The translations under genes and the position numbers were made by a program. 64,000 nt of DNA, from NCBI RefSeq assembly GCF_014107495.1, contig NZ_CP041969.1:3149501-3213500 (forward strand). Direction: 5' to 3'. Numbering within the stretch: the first letter of the stretch is position 1; each line of letters starts with the position of its first letter. Shown here one piece after another: positions 60,886 through 64,000 of the stretch. Origin of the DNA: Cohnella cholangitidis. GTDB lineage: Bacteria > Bacillota > Bacilli > Paenibacillales > Paenibacillaceae. The notes beneath the pieces are model-generated. The model searched no databases, was not told where the DNA came from, and was given only the letters and a program-made list of their open reading frames with translations.

Positions 60886-62087
60886 ACCGGCAAATAGAGA
60901 GATGGATTCACGAGTGGCATAATCAAAGCGGTGAACCGGTCTGCGCTTATGTATACGACCTGGAAGGCATACAAGGCCATGTGCGGAAGATGCTGGAGAC
61001 GATGCCGGAAAAGACCCGCTTGTTCTATGCGATTAAAGCCAACCCGGACAAGAGAATCATCGAGGCTTTGCTGCCGTTAGTGCAAGGATTCGAAGTGGCT
61101 TCGATCGGCGAGCTGTTGCTCGTAAGAGAGGTTTCAGAGTCCGTGCCGATTCTATTCGGCGGGCCGGGGAAGAAAGACGACGAGCTGGAGACGGCCCTTC
61201 TCAAAAACGTCGCTTATCTTCACGTGGAAAGCCTGTTGGAGCTGTGGAAAATAGTGATGTTGGCGAAAGAATGGAGACGGCATACGCAAGTGTTGCTGCG
61301 CATTAATCTCAGGACGAATACGTTGCCGCAAACGAAGATTGCGATGGGAGGCCGTCCAAGCCCGTTCGGGCTAGATGAGCATTTTATTGAAGAAGCGATT
61401 GCATTGCTAAGAGAGGAAGGCAATACATACGTTCATCTCGCCGGATTTCACTTTCATTCGTTATCCAACAATCTGCAAGCGGAGCTGCACGCGGATATGG
61501 TTCATCTGTACCTGCAGAAGGTGGAAGAGTGGAAACGTTCGTATGGATTGGACGTTCAGGTCATCAATGCAGGCGGCGGGTTCGGAGTCTCCTACGACGA
61601 TACGCCGGGGTTTGATTGGCAACGTTTCACCTCCTTATTGGCGGAGAGCGAGGCCGTGCGGGGGTTGGGGGATACTCGGCTGTTCTTCGAGCCGGGAAGA
61701 TTCATCGTCGCCGATCACGGATATTACGCGGTCGAAGTCGTCGATATTAAGCAGTCGCACGACCAATGGTTCGCCGTCATTAGAGGGGGCACCCATCACA
61801 ACCGCTTACCGGCATCGTGGGGACATAATCATCCGTTTAGCGTCGTTCATACGGACAGATGGCCGTATTCTTTTGCGAGACCGTCGATTAACGATGCCAA
61901 GGTCACGATTGTCGGGGAATTATGCACGCCTAAGGACCGACTGCATACGGATGCCCAATTGGAAAGCTTGCGCGTGGGGGATGTGCTTGTATTCGAGAAA
62001 TCGGGCGCCTATTGCTGGACGATCTCGCATCATGATTTCCTGAGTCATCCGCACCCGAAATTTTATTACATAACGGAGGGGGATTAG
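60882..62087 (+). CDS. SbnH/AcsE-like PLP-dependent decarboxylase
   Basis: 401 aa, fold type III (diaminopimelate/ornithine decarboxylase family). PLP-lysine in FYAIKANPDKR (about residue 50), HFHSLSNNLQ, phosphate-binding NAGGGFGVSYD, FEPGRFIVADHGYY, and active-site Cys in GELCTPKDRL. In siderophore pathways SbnH decarboxylates a citryl-diamino acid and AcsE serine or a related unit, yielding ethylenediamine/ethanolamine-type linkers. Overlaps the previous gene by 4 bp. Confidence 0.9.
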   Translation: MNRQIERWIHEWHNQSGEPVCAYVYDLEGIQGHVRKMLETMPEKTRLFYAIKANPDKRIIEALLPLVQGFEVASIGELLLVREVSESVPILFGGPGKKDDELETALLKNVAYLHVESLLELWKIVMLAKEWRRHTQVLLRINLRTNTLPQTKIAMGGRPSPFGLDEHFIEEAIALLREEGNTYVHLAGFHFHSLSNNLQAELHADMVHLYLQKVEEWKRSYGLDVQVINAGGGFGVSYDDTPGFDWQRFTSLLAESEAVRGLGDTRLFFEPGRFIVADHGYYAVEVVDIKQSHDQWFAVIRGGTHHNRLPASWGHNHPFSVVHTDRWPYSFARPSINDAKVTIVGELCTPKDRLHTDAQLESLRVGDVLVFEKSGAYCWTISHHDFLSHPHPKFYYITEGD

Positions 62088-62088
62088 G

Positions 62089-63909
62089 ATGGACGGAGCT
62101 ATGACGACATTTCGGAGCCGGACTGCCGAAGGACAAATCATGAAAGATTTAATGGATGCTTTGATCGCGGAGCATTTTTTTCAGATTGATGATCATACGA
62201 CAAGGAAGCTTGCGTCAGTACCGGAGATCGCTCGCCGACTCTATCCCGAACACGGTAGAGGGTTAGTTTACGTTGGCGACATCTGCTGTCTCCTGGAAGA
62301 GAGCTATCGACAAGGCCATCAATGGGTGTCCGATTCGCCTATTTATAAGAAGAGCGATGAGGAATGGGTGGAAGTCCGTTCTCCGAGGGAGCTCTGCCAA
62401 GTCGTGTTACGCAGCTCGTTATCCGAAGAAGCTTATGCGCATCCGGGCGTAACGGAATTCCTGGAAGGGCTGGACGTAGCTATCGAACAATTGAGTCTGA
62501 GTCTTGAGCGGGCGACCTCCCCTCTCGCTTTTGCGCCGAAATCCGCGTATGAGTGGTATGTGAAAGGCGAAATGATCGCGTCCTTGCGCGACCGGCCTTT
62601 TCACCCGTTATCCAAGGCTAAGATCGGTTTTACGACGGACGATTATGAGCAGTACATGGCCGAGTTCGGGGTAAAAACCTCCTTGCACTGGGTAGCGATT
62701 CGCAATGACTCCGTCATGAAAGGGTGCGCGGAGGAGGAATGGGAAGCTCTCGACGTGCTGAACGATCAGCAACGGACGATCATCGAGAAGGAGCTGGCGC
62801 GGAAGGGAATCTCAAAGCGACAATACACGATCATTCCGGTTCATCCGTGGCAGCTGAAGAATAAGATCTTGCCGGATTTTCACAAGGAAATCGCGGACGG
62901 AACCCTCATCATTCTGGCCTCACAGGCGGGCGACTTCCTCGCGACTTCATCGGTGCGTTCTTTCGCGTCTGTCGATGCATCGGCGAAGATGTTAAAGCTG
63001 CCGATCAGCGTGAAATCCCTAGGTGCAGCTCGATACTTGCCCGTCGTCAAATTGTTAAACGGGCTCGCCGGAGAGAAAATGTTCCGCCAAGCCGTCGCTT
63101 GCGATGAGACGTTAGCCGACAAATTGTTCTTATGCGAAGAGAAACATTGGTGGGGATATATGCCTCCATCGATGGGGCTGTTCGACGATCACCCGCGCCA
63201 TCTGGCTGCTCAGGTTCGCGTTTACCCGAAAGAGATAATGACGGAGGGATACAAAATCATTCCTATGTCCTCTCTAGGTGTGGTGCGGGATGGAACGCAT
63301 TTTTTATCGGAAATTTTGGGGGATAAACTGTGTGAAGCTGACGTGCTCCGCTTCTATTCTGAGATGACCTCCATGTTCTATGACATTACAATGAGGTTGT
63401 TTAAGGTCGGCATCGTACCCGAAATCCACGGTCAGAACTGTTGCTTAGTGCTGAAGGACAACAAGGTCAGCGGCATGCTGTTCCGCGATCACGATTCCGT
63501 GCGTCTTCACCAACCGTATTTAGATAGGCATGGGATTCAGGATCCCGGTTATCATATCAGACCCGGTTATTCGAATAGCTTGTACAACGAGACGTTGGAA
63601 AAGTTGATTTTCTACGTTCAGTCGTTGGGTACTCAGGTCAATCTAGCCTCTATTATGGAAGCTTTGTCGGAGGCCTATTCTATTCATTTGAATGTTTTGT
63701 GGGGGATTACGGAGTCGAAGTTAAGAGAATCGCTACAGAATATCGATATTCCTGAAGTCGATAGAGACGTTTTGCGCCATGCGTTGTTTGAAAGCGAAAA
63801 TTGGCCGGTAAAGTTAGTTATTAGACCGCTGCTTGAAGCCGATGGCGTTCCGGGAGCTATGCCTTCTGGGAAGGGTTTGGGAGTTAATCCTTTTTATCTG
63901 AAGTCGTGA
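62089..63909 (+). CDS. IucA/IucC-family NIS synthetase 3
   Basis: 606 aa, 1 bp after the decarboxylase stop. Motifs: DRPFHPLSKAKIGFTTDDYE, VHPWQLKNKILPDFHKEI, TSSVRSFASVDASAKMLKLP, EIHGQNCCLVLKDNKVSG, RDHDSVRLHQPYL. The RDHDSVR segment and the C-terminal GYHIRPGYSNSLYNE differ from synthetases 1 and 2, so it belongs to another NIS subgroup and likely uses another carboxylate. Last gene of the operon in this window; the remaining 91 bp hold no gene. Confidence 0.92.
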   Translation: MDGAMTTFRSRTAEGQIMKDLMDALIAEHFFQIDDHTTRKLASVPEIARRLYPEHGRGLVYVGDICCLLEESYRQGHQWVSDSPIYKKSDEEWVEVRSPRELCQVVLRSSLSEEAYAHPGVTEFLEGLDVAIEQLSLSLERATSPLAFAPKSAYEWYVKGEMIASLRDRPFHPLSKAKIGFTTDDYEQYMAEFGVKTSLHWVAIRNDSVMKGCAEEEWEALDVLNDQQRTIIEKELARKGISKRQYTIIPVHPWQLKNKILPDFHKEIADGTLIILASQAGDFLATSSVRSFASVDASAKMLKLPISVKSLGAARYLPVVKLLNGLAGEKMFRQAVACDETLADKLFLCEEKHWWGYMPPSMGLFDDHPRHLAAQVRVYPKEIMTEGYKIIPMSSLGVVRDGTHFLSEILGDKLCEADVLRFYSEMTSMFYDITMRLFKVGIVPEIHGQNCCLVLKDNKVSGMLFRDHDSVRLHQPYLDRHGIQDPGYHIRPGYSNSLYNETLEKLIFYVQSLGTQVNLASIMEALSEAYSIHLNVLWGITESKLRESLQNIDIPEVDRDVLRHALFESENWPVKLVIRPLLEADGVPGAMPSGKGLGVNPFYLKS

Positions 63910-64000
63910 AGAGCTGTATACGGGGAGTTGGAGTGATTGGATTTCGTATGGGGAGAATCTTGTTGCCACCGAGGTTGTAGAATAACACAATAAAGTATAG

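Noticed and set aside
63910..64000. Start of another gene at the right edge
   Set aside because: Only a 15-codon frame from a GTG is present; nothing supportable in the last 91 bases.

Overview
The window reads as Paenibacillaceae chromosome (Paenibacillus/Cohnella-like). This is inferred from S-layer-homology (SLH) surface proteins, several 'copper amine oxidase N-like' stalk domains, SecA2, paired NarL-type response regulators with HisKA_3 kinases, many HxlR/MarR/MerR/VOC/DUF4386 genes, and moderate G+C with strong SD sites. No rRNA, tRNA, CRISPR array, insertion sequence or phage module was seen.

Layout. 0-6 kb: 3' part of a very large SLH surface protein. 6-8.7 kb: response regulator plus a frameshifted sensor kinase. 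9-11 kb: DUF2975 / YozG-like XRE / polytopic membrane protein operon. 11-16 kb: secA2, a membrane-anchored unknown, a GNAT acetyltransferase, and a secreted SLH protein with an Asn-Pro repeat tail. 16-21 kb: chloramphenicol acetyltransferase with a translation-attenuation leader, VOC protein, lspA paralogue, HxlR/DoxX pair, and a Mef-type MFS pump behind a leader ending in SMRLR. 21-30 kb: GMC oxidoreductase, two tandem DUF1259 paralogues, XRE regulator, PfkB kinase, HelD, VOC protein. 30.6-32.7 kb: BlaI-family repressor, short M56 protease and an lgt paralogue, tied together by two near-identical palindromic operators. 33.6-38.4 kb: second two-component system with a split kinase, and a MerR/SRPBCC operon with a 19-bp-spacer promoter. 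38.5-46.6 kb: MarR regulator and rhodanese sharing one operator motif, a stalk protein, DinB, WYL regulator, ABM, OsmC, HD hydrolase, M14 carboxypeptidase, ankyrin lipoprotein.

46.7-64 kb is one iron-acquisition region. It has two FecCD permeases (one frameshifted), a stalk-fused siderophore-binding protein, an iron-regulated lipoprotein, a FecE-type ATPase, a FhuF-like reductase, and an eight-gene NRPS-independent siderophore (NIS) cluster. The cluster order is ATP-grasp ligase, diaminobutyrate aminotransferase, MFS exporter, NIS synthetase, NIS synthetase, SbnG-like citrate synthase, SbnH-like decarboxylase, NIS synthetase. Fur boxes stand in front of the binding protein, the lipoprotein/ATPase pair and the biosynthetic operon. 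The enzyme set resembles achromobactin and staphyloferrin B, but has an extra CphA-like ATP-grasp enzyme and lacks SbnA/SbnB, so the product may be an undescribed carboxylate siderophore.

The accessory part (16-34 kb) carries many decayed gene ends: VOC, stalk domain, isochorismatase, HxlR, Crp/Fnr and DUF3862 remnants. Three otherwise complete genes are broken by single frameshifts, which may be real decay or assembly error.
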